Shown: positions 25,474 to 34,785, numbered from the stretch's first letter. The stretch is 64,000 nt of DNA from an uncultured Coriobacteriaceae bacterium (GCA_902786015.1 CADAAU010000007.1:62001-126000); one strand, 5' to 3'. Notes: a model not told the origin generated them from the sequence alone. A program made the numbers and translations.

Positions 25474-28359
25474 ATGGCTTCGGAATCCATTGTCATTCGA
25501 GGTGCGCGTGAGCACAATCTTCGCGACGTTGACGTCAACATTCCCCGGGACAAGCTCGTCGTAATAACGGGATTGTCGGGTTCGGGCAAGTCGAGTCTCG
25601 CGTTCGACACGATCTATGCCGAAGGCCAGCGTAGGTACGTTGAGAGTCTCTCGAGCTACGCGCGGATGTTTCTCGGACAGATGGACAAGCCCGACCTCGA
25701 CTCCATTGACGGCCTGAGTCCCGCCGTCTCTATTGACCAAAAGACCACGAGCAGAAACCCGCGTTCGACGGTCGGCACCGTCACCGAAATCTACGACTAC
25801 CTGCGTCTTCTTTACGCGCGCGTGGGCACTCCTCATTGTCCCGAGTGCGGCCGTACCATCGAGCGCCAAACGACCGACCAAGTCGCCGACAAGGTGCTCG
25901 AACACGCGAACGGTCGGCGTGCCCTCGTGCTGGCTCCCATCGTGCTCGGACGAAAGGGAGAATACACCAAGCTCTTTGAGGACCTGCGGCGCGAGGGATT
26001 CAGCCGGGTGCGTGTGGACGGCGAGGTGCGCGAGCTCGACGGCAGCGAGATTCGCCTGCCAAAGACGTTCAAGCACTCCATCGAGGTCGTGGTGGACCGC
26101 ATCGTCGTACGCGACACATCGCTGGGGCGCATTGCCGAGGCGGTCGAGACGGCCACAAAGATGGCGGAAGGGCGCGTGGGGTTCCTCTTGCTTGCAGACC
26201 GCAAGGACCCGGAGCACATGCCCGAGGAGCTGCTGCAATACTCCTTGGCGCTTGCCTGTCCGGAGCATGGCCACTCCATTGATGACCTGCAGCCGCGTGA
26301 TTTCTCGTTCAACGCTCCCTACGGTGCCTGCCCCGACTGTGATGGTTTGGGGACGAGACGAATCGTGGATGCTGAGGCGCTCATCGAGGATGCCGGACTT
26401 TCGGTGGCAGAGGGCGTGTTTGGCAAGGTGTTCGGTAATTCGAACTACTACCCCCAGATTCTTACCGCGGTATGTAGGCACTTGGGGGCCGATCCAGAAA
26501 CGCCGTGGGACGAGCTTCCCCGACGCGTACAAAACGCCTTGCTCGATGGGTTGGGATCCACAAAGATTCGTGTTGACTACCTTACGCGCGATGGTCGCGA
26601 GACCTACTGGTTTACCAAGTTCAGTGGCGTGCGCAACGTGCTGTTCGAAAAGTACCAAGAAACCAGCTCCGAGACCATGAGGAAGCACTACGAGAAGTAC
26701 ATCCGGGAGGTGCCGTGCCCCACGTGCCATGGTGCCCGCCTCAAGCCCGAGTACCTTGCTGTGACGGTGGGCGATCGCAACATCCAGGAAGTCTGCGACC
26801 TCTCGTGCAAGGAGGCATTGGAGTTCTTTGAGGGGCTCGAGCTCTCGGAACGCCAGCAGCTCATTGGTGCCGCCATCGTAAAGGAAGTGCTGGTCCGGCT
26901 GCGTTTCTTGGTGAATGTGGGACTCGACTACCTCACGCTCAGCCGCGCGGCGGCGACGCTCAGCGGTGGAGAGGCCCAACGTATTCGCTTGGCTACCCAG
27001 ATTGGTGCGGGCCTCATGGGCGTGCTCTACATTCTGGACGAGCCCTCCATTGGGTTGCACCAACGCGACAACGACCGCCTTATCGACACGTTGCGACGCC
27101 TTCGAGACCAGGGTAACACCGTCATCGTAGTCGAGCATGACGAGGATACGATTCTTGCGGCGGACCACGTCATCGACATGGGTCCGGGCGCGGGAGAGCG
27201 CGGCGGGGCCGTCGTTGCCGAGGGATCGCCCGCACAGATTATGGAGAGCGCGGACTCCCTTACGGGCGAATACCTGCGTGGCGAGCGCATGATTGAGCTT
27301 CCCGCGAAGCGTCGCAATCCACGCCGTGGCTCGGTGCGAATTCTAGGAGCGCGGGCAAACAACCTAAAGAACATCACAGCGCGCATTGAGTTGGGGACGT
27401 TTACCGTGGTCACTGGTGTGTCGGGGTCGGGGAAGAGTTCGCTCGTCACCGATACGCTTGCCCCGGCGCTTACCAATGCCGTCCATCGCTCGCAGCGTCC
27501 CGTCGGTCCCCATCGCCGCATCGAAGGGCTGGTGGACGCCGAGGGCAAAAAGATCGTGGACAAGGTCATCGACATTGACCAGAGTCCCATAGGTCGGACG
27601 CCCCGTTCGAATCCCGCTACCTACATCGGCCTGTGGGATGACCTCCGTCAGCTGTTTGCGAGCGTGCCCGAAAGCCGTGCGCGTGGCTATGCGCCGGGGC
27701 GCTTCTCGTTCAACGTGAGCGGCGGGCGCTGCGAGGCTTGCAAGGGTGACGGGCAAATAAAGATCGAGATGAACTTCCTTCCCGATGTCTACGTTCCGTG
27801 CGAGGTGTGCCAAGGTCGCCGCTACAATCGCGAGACGCTCGAGATTCGCTATCACGACAAGTCGATTTCCGACGTGCTCGATATGACGGTCACCGAAGCC
27901 CTGGCATTCTTTGCAAACATTCCCCGCATCGAGAAAAAGCTTCGTACGCTGTATGACGTCGGGCTGGGATACATTCACTTGGGCCAGCCTGCCACGACGC
28001 TGAGCGGTGGCGAGGCGCAACGCGTCAAGCTGGCCAAAGAGCTGCACCGGCAACAGACCGGAAAGACCTTCTACATCCTGGACGAGCCGACCACGGGCCT
28101 GCACTTCGAGGACGTTCGACAGCTGGTGGAGGTGCTCCAAAAGCTCGTGGATGCAGGTAATACCGTCTTGGTAATCGAACACAACCTCGATGTAATAAAG
28201 GTCGCCGATCGCGTGCTCGACTTGGGACCCGAGGGCGGCGAAGGGGGCGGAACGATCGTAGCCTACGGAACGCCCGAGAAGGTCGCAGAGAATCCCCAAA
28301 GCTATACGGGCAAATACCTTGCAAGAGTCTTGGAGCGCGACAGAGCACGCATGGCGTAA
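25474..28359 (+). CDS. uvrA: Excinuclease ABC subunit A
   Basis: Damage-recognition ATPase of nucleotide excision repair, 961 aa. Two ABC modules are present: Walker A GLSGSGKSSLAF near residue 33 and GVSGSGKSSLV near 648, each with an LSGGEAQR signature. Zinc-finger cysteine pairs include CPECGR, CPDCDG and CEACKG...CEVCQG. The start at 25474 is chosen because GAGAGGAG precedes it and the protein then opens SIVIRGAREHNL, as usual; an upstream in-frame ATG at 25441 lacks a site. uvrC is also in this window; uvrB is not. The upstream LexA box indicates SOS control. Confidence 0.97.
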   Translation: MASESIVIRGAREHNLRDVDVNIPRDKLVVITGLSGSGKSSLAFDTIYAEGQRRYVESLSSYARMFLGQMDKPDLDSIDGLSPAVSIDQKTTSRNPRSTVGTVTEIYDYLRLLYARVGTPHCPECGRTIERQTTDQVADKVLEHANGRRALVLAPIVLGRKGEYTKLFEDLRREGFSRVRVDGEVRELDGSEIRLPKTFKHSIEVVVDRIVVRDTSLGRIAEAVETATKMAEGRVGFLLLADRKDPEHMPEELLQYSLALACPEHGHSIDDLQPRDFSFNAPYGACPDCDGLGTRRIVDAEALIEDAGLSVAEGVFGKVFGNSNYYPQILTAVCRHLGADPETPWDELPRRVQNALLDGLGSTKIRVDYLTRDGRETYWFTKFSGVRNVLFEKYQETSSETMRKHYEKYIREVPCPTCHGARLKPEYLAVTVGDRNIQEVCDLSCKEALEFFEGLELSERQQLIGAAIVKEVLVRLRFLVNVGLDYLTLSRAAATLSGGEAQRIRLATQIGAGLMGVLYILDEPSIGLHQRDNDRLIDTLRRLRDQGNTVIVVEHDEDTILAADHVIDMGPGAGERGGAVVAEGSPAQIMESADSLTGEYLRGERMIELPAKRRNPRRGSVRILGARANNLKNITARIELGTFTVVTGVSGSGKSSLVTDTLAPALTNAVHRSQRPVGPHRRIEGLVDAEGKKIVDKVIDIDQSPIGRTPRSNPATYIGLWDDLRQLFASVPESRARGYAPGRFSFNVSGGRCEACKGDGQIKIEMNFLPDVYVPCEVCQGRRYNRETLEIRYHDKSISDVLDMTVTEALAFFANIPRIEKKLRTLYDVGLGYIHLGQPATTLSGGEAQRVKLAKELHRQQTGKTFYILDEPTTGLHFEDVRQLVEVLQKLVDAGNTVLVIEHNLDVIKVADRVLDLGPEGGEGGGTIVAYGTPEKVAENPQSYTGKYLARVLERDRARMA

Positions 28360-28386
28360 GGTAGCCGAATCCATCTGGTGAACCTC

Positions 28387-28425
28387 GGCATCCCGTCTCA
28401 AGCACCGAGCTTGAACCGGGATGCC
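28387..28425 (+). terminator. Terminator-like hairpin after uvrA
   Basis: GGCATCCCG (28387-28395) pairs with CGGGATGCC (28417-28425). An inner helix, TCAAGC/GCTTGA, lies within, and GTTTCG follows. Stem strength is high but the T-run is weak. Confidence 0.65.
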
Positions 28426-28508
28426 GTTTCGTGTGGCGCCGGTAGCTCGATTCCGACTTAAGGATTAGCTCCTGAGTCGAGATTGCGTTTAGTGTGGAAC
28501 AATCTCCC

Positions 28509-28559
28509 GGTTTCAAATCAGTAAAGAACTTGAAACCTGCAATTGGGGGGCGATAGGAT
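28509..28559 (+). promoter_or_regulatory. liv operon promoter overlapped by an inverted repeat
   Basis: TTGAAA (28530-28535) and TAGGAT (28554-28559) are 18 bases apart and 51 bases before livJ. GGTTTCAA (28509-28516) and TTGAAACC (28530-28537) form a perfect 8-bp inverted repeat with a 13-base spacer. The right half covers the -35, a likely repressor or activator site for amino-acid control. Confidence 0.5.
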
Positions 28560-28609
28560 AGAGCACATTGCGTACGTGTATATTTCTGTCGAGGTTTAGA
28601 GGGGGACTC

Positions 28610-29860
28610 ATGATTCTCAACGATTTTTCTCGCAGGACGTTCATTAAGCTTTCGGGTGTTGCGGCGGCTGGCCTTGGCCTGAGCGCATGCGGGAACTCGG
28701 GAAGCGCTAGCTCGGGTTCGACGGAGTCGGCTGGAGGCGCAGCGGCGTCGGGCGATACGTTCAAGGTTGGCGGCATCGGTCCTGTGACGGGTCCGGCTGC
28801 AATTTACGGCAGCGCTACGAAGTATGGCGCTCAGGTGGCCGTCGACGAGGTCAATGCCGCTGGCAAGATTAAGCTCGAGCTCAATTGGCAGGACGACGAG
28901 CACGATGCCGAGAAGTCCGTCAACGCATACAACAACCTCAAGGACTGGGGCATGCAGATTCTTGTGGGTACTACCACCACGACCCCGTGCGTGGCCGTCT
29001 CCACCGAGTCGAACGCCGACCGCATCTTTGAGCTCACTCCGTCCGCGTCATCGGTCAACGTTCTGGGCGGCGAGGACATCGGAGCGGACAACCCGCGCAA
29101 GGACAACGTCTTCCAGATGTGCTTTACCGACCCCAACCAGGGAACGGCGTCGGCGCAGTACATCTCGCAGCAGAAGCTTGGCACCAACATCGCCATTATC
29201 TACAACAACGCAGACGCCTATTCCACGGGCATCTACCAGAAGTTCGTGGACGAGGCCGGCGCCCTCGGGCTCAAGATTGTCTCCACCACGACCTTCACGG
29301 ACGACCAGACCGACTTCTCGGTACAGGTGGGAGAGGCAAAGAAGAACAAGGCTGACCTCGTGTTCCTGCCCATCTACTACACGCCGGCGTCGCTGATCCT
29401 CTCTGAGGCAAAGAAGCAGGACTATGCGCCCAAGTTCTTTGGCGTCGACGGCATGGACGGCATCCTTGACCTCGAGGGCTTCGACAAGTCGCTTGCCGAG
29501 GGCGTCATGCTCCTCACGCCGTTCGTGGCAACCGCAACCGACGAGGCGACCCAGTCCTTTGACGAGGCATACAAGAAGGCCTCGGGTGCCGATGCGAATC
29601 CCAACCAGTTCGCTGCTGATGCCTACGACTGCGTCAAGGCCATCGCAAAGGCCATCGAGGAGGCAAAGATCGAGCCGAGCATGGCCACTCCGGACATGTG
29701 CGACGCGCTCATCAAGCAGTTCACCGACGCAAGCTTCTCTTATGAAGGCCTTACGGGCAAGTCCAGCTGGTCAACAACCGGTGAGGTAACCAAGACCCCC
29801 AAGGGCATGGTCATCGAGAACGGCATCTACATGCCGCTCGACAAGGAAGAGACCAAGTAG
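28610..29860 (+). CDS. livJ: Branched-chain amino acid ABC transporter, substrate-binding lipoprotein
   Basis: 416-aa Leu/Ile/Val-type binding protein (periplasmic-binding fold type I). The N-terminus has SRRTFIKLSG, a twin-arginine motif, and the lipobox LSAC, so it is probably a Tat-exported lipoprotein held on the outer face of the membrane. A Gly/Ser-rich linker follows, then the binding fold opening FKVGGIGPVTGPAAIYG. The start at 28610 follows GAGGTTTAGAGGGGG. It heads livJHMGF. A large hairpin after the stop probably lets livJ accumulate above the membrane components. The ligand class follows from the family; hydrophobic amino acids are likely. Confidence 0.93.
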   Translation: MILNDFSRRTFIKLSGVAAAGLGLSACGNSGSASSGSTESAGGAAASGDTFKVGGIGPVTGPAAIYGSATKYGAQVAVDEVNAAGKIKLELNWQDDEHDAEKSVNAYNNLKDWGMQILVGTTTTTPCVAVSTESNADRIFELTPSASSVNVLGGEDIGADNPRKDNVFQMCFTDPNQGTASAQYISQQKLGTNIAIIYNNADAYSTGIYQKFVDEAGALGLKIVSTTTFTDDQTDFSVQVGEAKKNKADLVFLPIYYTPASLILSEAKKQDYAPKFFGVDGMDGILDLEGFDKSLAEGVMLLTPFVATATDEATQSFDEAYKKASGADANPNQFAADAYDCVKAIAKAIEEAKIEPSMATPDMCDALIKQFTDASFSYEGLTGKSSWSTTGEVTKTPKGMVIENGIYMPLDKEETK

Positions 29861-29884
29861 CAAATCGAAGCACTTTTGAGGAAT

Positions 29885-29943
29885 ACGGGGGGCCTGTCTC
29901 CGGCGCGCTAGTCGTGCCAATGGATTGGAGGCGAGTCCCCCGT
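29885..29943 (+). terminator. Intercistronic hairpin between livJ and livH
   Basis: ACGGGGG (29885-29891) pairs with CCCCCGT (29937-29943), and further pairing inside involves CTCC and GGAG. Such structures between a binding-protein gene and its permease genes usually reduce read-through and protect the upstream mRNA. Confidence 0.45.
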
Positions 29944-30014
29944 TTACGCTCAAAGATGCTTCCGACGTAATAGTTCGCGCACGACAGAATTCGAGACAAA
30001 GAAGGAGGGAGAGA

Positions 30015-30896
30015 ATGGGCTTCCTCAGCAACCTGATCAACGGCATCAGTTTGGGGAGCGTGTACGCCATCATCGCGCTTGGCTACACCATGGTGTACGG
30101 CATCGCAAAGATGCTCAACTTTGCCCATGGCGACGTGATTATGGTGGGTGGCTACCTGTGCTTCATAGGCATGAGCAGCCTTGGGCTTCCCACGGTTGTG
30201 GCCGTTCTGCTTTCCATTGTGGGCTGTACCTGCCTGGGCATCGTGGTGGAACGTTTGGCCTACAAGCCATTACGAGAAGCGCCATCCCTTGCAGTGTTGA
30301 TTACGGCCATTGGCGTGAGCTACTTTTTGCAGAACTCCGCCCTCCTTATATGGGGCGCCGATCCCAAGGTGTTCAAGTCGATCGTCGACCTTCCCTCCAT
30401 CTCGCTCTTTGACGGCCAGCTCGTCATCGGTCCCATCAACCTGGTGACGGCGCTCACGTGCCTCGTCATTATGGTGTGCCTCACGCTCTTTACCTCGCGC
30501 ACCAAAATGGGCAAGGCCATGCGCGCGTGCTCGGAGGACAAGGGCGCGGCGCAGCTCATGGGCATCAACGTAAACACGACGATCTCGATGGTGTTTGCCA
30601 TTGGTTCGGGCCTCGCGGCCATCGCGGGCGTGCTGCTGTGCTCGACGTATCCTACGCTCATGCCGACGACCGGTGCTCTGCCGGGCATCAAGGCGTTTAC
30701 CGCGGCCGTCATCGGCGGTATCGGCTCCATCCCCGGAGCGGCGCTCGGTGGCGTCCTTCTTGGAATCATCGAAATCTTTGCCAAGGCCTACATCGGCACG
30801 CAGCTTGCCGATGCCATCGTGTTTGGCGTGCTCATCGTCATGCTTCTCATCCGTCCGGCGGGCCTTTTGGGCAAAGAGATTCACGAGAAGGTGTAG
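30015..30896 (+). CDS. livH: Branched-chain amino acid ABC transporter permease LivH
   Basis: 293-aa inner permease of the Liv importer with about eight hydrophobic segments. The opening FLSNLINGISLGSVYAIIALGYTMVYGI and the NFAHGD motif are characteristic, as is the cytoplasmic loop ACSEDKGAAQLMGIN, which contacts the ATPases. AAGGAGGGAG sits directly before the ATG. livM begins 4 bases after its stop, so the two are translationally linked. Confidence 0.95.
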   Translation: MGFLSNLINGISLGSVYAIIALGYTMVYGIAKMLNFAHGDVIMVGGYLCFIGMSSLGLPTVVAVLLSIVGCTCLGIVVERLAYKPLREAPSLAVLITAIGVSYFLQNSALLIWGADPKVFKSIVDLPSISLFDGQLVIGPINLVTALTCLVIMVCLTLFTSRTKMGKAMRACSEDKGAAQLMGINVNTTISMVFAIGSGLAAIAGVLLCSTYPTLMPTTGALPGIKAFTAAVIGGIGSIPGAALGGVLLGIIEIFAKAYIGTQLADAIVFGVLIVMLLIRPAGLLGKEIHEKV

Positions 30897-30899
30897 CAC

Positions 30900-31997
30900 A
30901 TGGAACAGCTCAAAAAGATGAGCGCCTCCACGCGCTCCACCATCATCACGTACGGCATGGTCATCGTCCTGTTTGCGGTGATGCAGGCTCTTTCGTCGGC
31001 AAAGGTCATCTCGAGCTCCACGACGGGCCTTTTGGTGCCGATTACGGCCTACGTCTGCCTCTCGATCTCGCTCAATCTTGTTGTGGGCATTTCGGGAGAG
31101 CTGTCACTGGGTCACGCAGGCTTCATGAGCGTGGGTGCTTTCACGGGTATCGTGGTTGCCAGTATGCTTGCTGACACCATAACTCTTGGTTGGGCACGCC
31201 TGTTGGTCTCCATGCTCATCGGCGGTATGTTTGCGGGACTCGCGGGCTTCTTGGTGGGAGTGCCCGTCATGCGCCTTCACGGTGACTACCTCGCCATCGT
31301 CACGCTCGCGTTTGGAGAGATAATCAAGAACCTTCTCAACAACCTCTACGTGGGGTTCGACGCAAAGGGTCTGCACCTTTCCATGAAGAGTGCCCAGGCA
31401 CTGGGAATGGAGGGTGGCAAGATCATCATCAACGGGCCGCAGGGAGCGGTGGGCATTTCCAAGCTCTCCACGTTCCTGTTTGGTTTCCTTCTGGTGCTCT
31501 TTACCCTCACCGTCGTGCTCAACCTCATCAACAGCCGCACCGGTCGCGCCATTATGGCCGTCCGCGACAATCGCATCGCCGCAGAATCGGTGGGCATCAA
31601 CACCACCAAGTACCGCCTGATTGCCTTCGTGGTATCGGCAGCACTCGCGGGTATGGCCGGTGTGCTCTATGGCCTGAACTTCAGCTCCATCGTCCCCAAG
31701 AAGTTTGATTTCAACACATCGATTCTCATTCTGGTATTCGTCGTGTTAGGTGGTATGGGCAACATTCGTGGTGGCATCATCGCGGCCATAGTCCTTACCA
31801 TCCTTCCCGAGAAGCTGCGCTTCATTGGCGACTTCCGCATGCTCATGTACGCCATCGTTCTAATCTCAGTCATGCTCGTCACTAACAATAAGACCTTCCA
31901 AACAAAGCTTGGCATGCTGCGGGAACGCATTCGACGGCGAAAGGATCCCGACTTGGATCTGGTGGCATCTCGTGCGGGAGGCGATGGCAATGAGTAG
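30900..31997 (+). CDS. livM: Branched-chain amino acid ABC transporter permease LivM
   Basis: 365-aa second permease of the Liv importer, with roughly nine or ten TM segments. Conserved parts are VGISGELSLGHAGFMSVGAF, PVMRLHGDYLAIVTLAFGEI and the ATPase-contact loop RDNRIAAESVGIN. Its C-terminus is basic (RERIRRRKDPD) and cytoplasmic. It overlaps the start of livG by 8 bp. Confidence 0.95.
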   Translation: MEQLKKMSASTRSTIITYGMVIVLFAVMQALSSAKVISSSTTGLLVPITAYVCLSISLNLVVGISGELSLGHAGFMSVGAFTGIVVASMLADTITLGWARLLVSMLIGGMFAGLAGFLVGVPVMRLHGDYLAIVTLAFGEIIKNLLNNLYVGFDAKGLHLSMKSAQALGMEGGKIIINGPQGAVGISKLSTFLFGFLLVLFTLTVVLNLINSRTGRAIMAVRDNRIAAESVGINTTKYRLIAFVVSAALAGMAGVLYGLNFSSIVPKKFDFNTSILILVFVVLGGMGNIRGGIIAAIVLTILPEKLRFIGDFRMLMYAIVLISVMLVTNNKTFQTKLGMLRERIRRRKDPDLDLVASRAGGDGNE

Positions 31998-32946
31998 CGA
32001 AACCAAGGCCACATACAAAGCCCAAAGTGCCGCAGCCAAAAGACGATCCATCCAGAAGGACGAGGAGCGCCAAGAGTCGCGTGCCGCCAAGCAGGCGCGC
32101 AAGAACCAGACGCGCATGGTACCGGTTCCCAGCCAATCGATCGTGCCGGAGCGCGACGTCGGCAAGCAACCAATACTCGAATGCCGCAACCTGGGAATCG
32201 ACTTCGGAGGCCTCAAGGCAGTCGACGACTTCAACATGATGATCGGCCGTACCGAGATCGCCGGACTCATCGGCCCGAACGGAGCAGGAAAGACGACGGT
32301 GTTCAATCTTCTTACCAAGGTGTACCAGCCGACGCGTGGCACCATTCTGCTCGACGGGGTCGACACGGCGGGAATGGACACGGCAAAGGTCAGCAAGGCG
32401 GGCATAGCTCGCACGTTCCAGAACATCCGGCTCTTTGGTTCCCTGACGGTTGAGGATAACGTTCGCATCGGGCTGCACAACCAAATCAAGTGCGGCATGT
32501 GGAGCGGCATGCTGCGGTTGCCACGCCATTGGATCACCGAAAAGGAATACCACGACAAGGCCTTGGAGCTGTTGGACGTGTTCCATATGGCGGACAACGC
32601 GAACGACATCGCCGGATCGTTGCCCTACGGCGCCCAGCGTAGGCTCGAGATCGTGCGCGCCCTTGCGACGAACCCAAAGTTGCTCCTTTTGGACGAGCCT
32701 GCGGCGGGCATGAACCCGTCCGAGACGGCCGAGCTCATGGACACCATCAAGCACATTCGCGATACCTTTGGGATCGCCATCCTCTTGATCGAGCACGACA
32801 TGGACCTGGTCATGGGCATCTGCGAGGGCATAGCCGTGCTGAGCTTTGGCAAGGTCATCGCAAAGGGGACGCCGTACGACATCCAAAACAACCCGCAGGT
32901 CATAGAGGCCTATTTGGGCAAGCAGGAAGACAAGGGTGGTGAATAG
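31990..32946 (+). CDS. livG: Branched-chain amino acid ABC transporter ATPase LivG (with N-terminal extension)
   Basis: 318-aa ABC ATPase. Walker A is GPNGAGKTTVFN, the signature region is PYGAQRRLEI and Walker B is LLLLDEPAAGMNP, as in LivG. The start at 31990 gives an eight-base spacing to GGGAGG; an ATG six bases earlier is too close. About 55 residues precede the usual start of the domain (ILECRNLGIDFGG). That extension is highly charged (KRRSIQKDEERQESRAAKQ) and absent from typical 255-aa LivG proteins. Its role is unknown; RNA, membrane or regulator contact are all possible. Confidence 0.93.
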   Translation: MSSETKATYKAQSAAAKRRSIQKDEERQESRAAKQARKNQTRMVPVPSQSIVPERDVGKQPILECRNLGIDFGGLKAVDDFNMMIGRTEIAGLIGPNGAGKTTVFNLLTKVYQPTRGTILLDGVDTAGMDTAKVSKAGIARTFQNIRLFGSLTVEDNVRIGLHNQIKCGMWSGMLRLPRHWITEKEYHDKALELLDVFHMADNANDIAGSLPYGAQRRLEIVRALATNPKLLLLDEPAAGMNPSETAELMDTIKHIRDTFGIAILLIEHDMDLVMGICEGIAVLSFGKVIAKGTPYDIQNNPQVIEAYLGKQEDKGGE

Positions 32947-32947
32947 C

Positions 32948-33655
32948 GTGAGCATGCTCAAGATTTCCGACCTCAACGTCTACTACGGGGCAATTCATGC
33001 CGTCAAAGGCGTCTCGTTTGAGGTCGAAAAGGGCGAGATAGTCACCCTCATTGGCGCGAACGGCGCGGGAAAGTCGACGACGCTCAATTCCGTGGCAGGA
33101 CTGCTCAAGCCCCGGACGGGAAGCGTCGAGTTTGAGGGGGAGAGCCTGATTGGCGTTCCCGCACACAAGATGGTGAGCAAAGGCATCGCCCTCTGCCCGG
33201 AGGGCAGGCGCATATTCCAAGACATGACCGTGCGCGAGAACCTCGAGATGGGCGCCTTCACGCGAAGCGACGAAGAGGCCCACGAGATGCGCAAGGTGGT
33301 GTACGAGCGATTCCCGCGCCTCTTGGAGCGGCGAACCCAGCCGGGAGGGACGCTCTCGGGCGGAGAACAGCAGATGCTCGCCATGGGACGAGCCCTCATG
33401 AGCAAGCCCAAGCTCATGATGCTGGACGAGCCGTCCATGGGACTTGCTCCCATTCTGGTACAAGAGATTTTCCAGATCATCAAGGACCTCAACGAACAAG
33501 GGACCACGATTCTTTTGGTCGAGCAGAACGCAAGCATGGCGCTCTCGATCGCCGATCGTGCGTACGTGCTCGAGACGGGGCGCGTGACCATGAGCGGCAA
33601 CGCGAACGACCTCCTGCACGACAAGCGCGTACGCGAGGCGTACCTGGGAGGTTAG
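32948..33655 (+). CDS. livF: Branched-chain amino acid ABC transporter ATPase LivF
   Basis: 235-aa second ATPase of the Liv importer. Walker A is GANGAGKSTTLN, the signature LSGGEQQMLAMGRAL and Walker B LMMLDEPSMGLAP. I chose GTG at 32948, giving MSMLKISDLNVYYG with the normal length and an eight-base spacing to GGTGGTGA. It begins one base after the livG stop. It closes the operon; a very strong hairpin lies 25 bases beyond the stop. Confidence 0.94.
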   Translation: MSMLKISDLNVYYGAIHAVKGVSFEVEKGEIVTLIGANGAGKSTTLNSVAGLLKPRTGSVEFEGESLIGVPAHKMVSKGIALCPEGRRIFQDMTVRENLEMGAFTRSDEEAHEMRKVVYERFPRLLERRTQPGGTLSGGEQQMLAMGRALMSKPKLMMLDEPSMGLAPILVQEIFQIIKDLNEQGTTILLVEQNASMALSIADRAYVLETGRVTMSGNANDLLHDKRVREAYLGG

Positions 33656-33680
33656 CGCAGGAAAACAGAAACGATACGAC

Positions 33681-33723
33681 GGCGCGTGGCACACAACTCT
33701 TGGGCAGCTGTGTGCCACGCGCC
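33681..33723 (+). terminator. Strong hairpin after the liv operon
   Basis: A perfect 15-bp stem: GGCGCGTGGCACACA (33681-33695) with its complement (33709-33723) around a 13-base loop. No T-run follows, and ybaK starts 24 bases later, so read-through is possible. Confidence 0.6.
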
Positions 33724-33747
33724 GGACGGTAAAGGAAAGAGGCTGAT

Positions 33748-34245
33748 ATGGCTCGCAAGGCACGAACCACAAAGACCAACGCCATGCGCGAGCTCGATGC
33801 CGCTGGCGTTGCCTACGAGGTAAAAACATACGAGGTCGAGGACGGTGTGCCCCAACGCGACCTGGGCCTGCGCATTGCCCAGCTCATAGGTGCCGACCCC
33901 GACTCGCAGTTCAAGACGCTTGTGACGGTGACGCCAAAAGGCGGCCATGTGGTGTGCTGCATTCCCGTGGGGGAGGAGCTCGACCTCAAGAAGGCTTCGA
34001 AGGCCGCAGGGGAGAAGTCCTTGTCGATGATGCACGTGCGCGATCTCTTGCCCGTGTGCGGTTATGAGCGTGGTGCCTGTTCTCCGGTGGGCATGCGCAA
34101 GGCGTTTCCCACACTCATAGACGAGACGGCCCAACTCTTCGATAGGGTGGGCGTCTCGGGTGGTGCCAAGGGGTTGACGCTCATCCTCTCGCCGGACGAC
34201 TTGGCGCGCCACTGTAATGCGCGGTTTGTTGACCTTGTAGGGTAG
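33748..34245 (+). CDS. ybaK: Cys-tRNA(Pro) deacylase YbaK family
   Basis: 165-aa trans-editing protein of the YbaK/EbsC type, which hydrolyses Cys mischarged on tRNA-Pro. Family features are the catalytic-lysine region FKTLVT near residue 55, IPVGEELDLKKASKA, and YERGACSPVGMRKAFPTLID. AAAGGAAAGAGG precedes the ATG. There is no obvious functional link to the liv operon upstream. Family assignment is firm; the precise aminoacyl-tRNA specificity is inferred. Confidence 0.9.
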   Translation: MARKARTTKTNAMRELDAAGVAYEVKTYEVEDGVPQRDLGLRIAQLIGADPDSQFKTLVTVTPKGGHVVCCIPVGEELDLKKASKAAGEKSLSMMHVRDLLPVCGYERGACSPVGMRKAFPTLIDETAQLFDRVGVSGGAKGLTLILSPDDLARHCNARFVDLVG

Positions 34246-34270
34246 GTGTGCGCGTTTCGGATTGAGGTTG

Positions 34271-34276
34271 TATAAT
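34271..34276 (+). promoter_or_regulatory. Consensus -10 box before the acidic unknown gene
   Basis: A perfect TATAAT lies 26 bases before the start codon at 34303. No convincing -35 is seen 16-18 bases upstream. Confidence 0.45.
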
Positions 34277-34302
34277 TGGCAGTCACGAGAAGGGAGGGCG
34301 AC

Positions 34303-34785
34303 ATGTCAAAAAGTGATAACCTCGAAGACACTGCGAAGCGACCGCCGCTGGTAGTAACACAAGACGTTGAGGAGCCACGTGCCACGCGTCCTCCTAGCTC
34401 CGCAAGCCAACGACTCCAGGCGTTGAAGGGCGCAAACGAGCGCGTGTCGTTGTTGCTCGAACAGATGTTGGCTGCCGAGGAGGCGGAGCACGCCGAGCTC
34501 GTGGAGTCGGCGCAAAGCGAGGACCCAAAGCCCCTCAAGATCCCAAGCATAGACGTCGCGTTGCCCACCGAGGGAGTGACAAGCGACGACGGGGATTCTT
34601 CTGGTGCGGGCAACGAAGGCGCGGGCAAAGTGACGGACGGTGCGGTCTTGGAGGCAAAGGACAACTCCGATCGACTTGACGTCGGTTCGGGTTCCATCGG
34701 CCATGCGCTCAGGCACCAAAACGAGTCTGAGGGATTCTTTGGGACCATCGGCGCGTCCGTTGCCCGGCTCCTTCATCTGGACTAG
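34303..34785 (+). CDS. Small acidic protein of unknown function
   Basis: 160 aa, not recognised. GGGAGGG lies four bases before the ATG, and a perfect -10 box suggests its own promoter. It is rich in Glu, Asp, Ser and Ala. A predicted helix (SASQRLQALKGANERVSLLLEQMLAAEEAEHAEL, about residues 33-66) could form a coiled coil. The middle looks disordered, and the end (FFGTIGASVARLLHLD) is amphipathic and might touch the membrane or a partner. No signal peptide is present. It lies between ybaK and the histidine operon. Confidence 0.65.
   Translation: MSKSDNLEDTAKRPPLVVTQDVEEPRATRPPSSASQRLQALKGANERVSLLLEQMLAAEEAEHAELVESAQSEDPKPLKIPSIDVALPTEGVTSDDGDSSGAGNEGAGKVTDGAVLEAKDNSDRLDVGSGSIGHALRHQNESEGFFGTIGASVARLLHLD

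Noticed and set aside
25408..27168. 586-codon open frame on the minus strand opposite uvrA
   Set aside because: It mirrors the uvrA codons, has no recognisable motifs and no ribosome site; it is a GC-rich shadow frame.
28426..28609. Riboswitch in the livJ leader
   Set aside because: Short imperfect hairpins exist, but no known aptamer pattern was recognised and the best promoter lies downstream of most of them.
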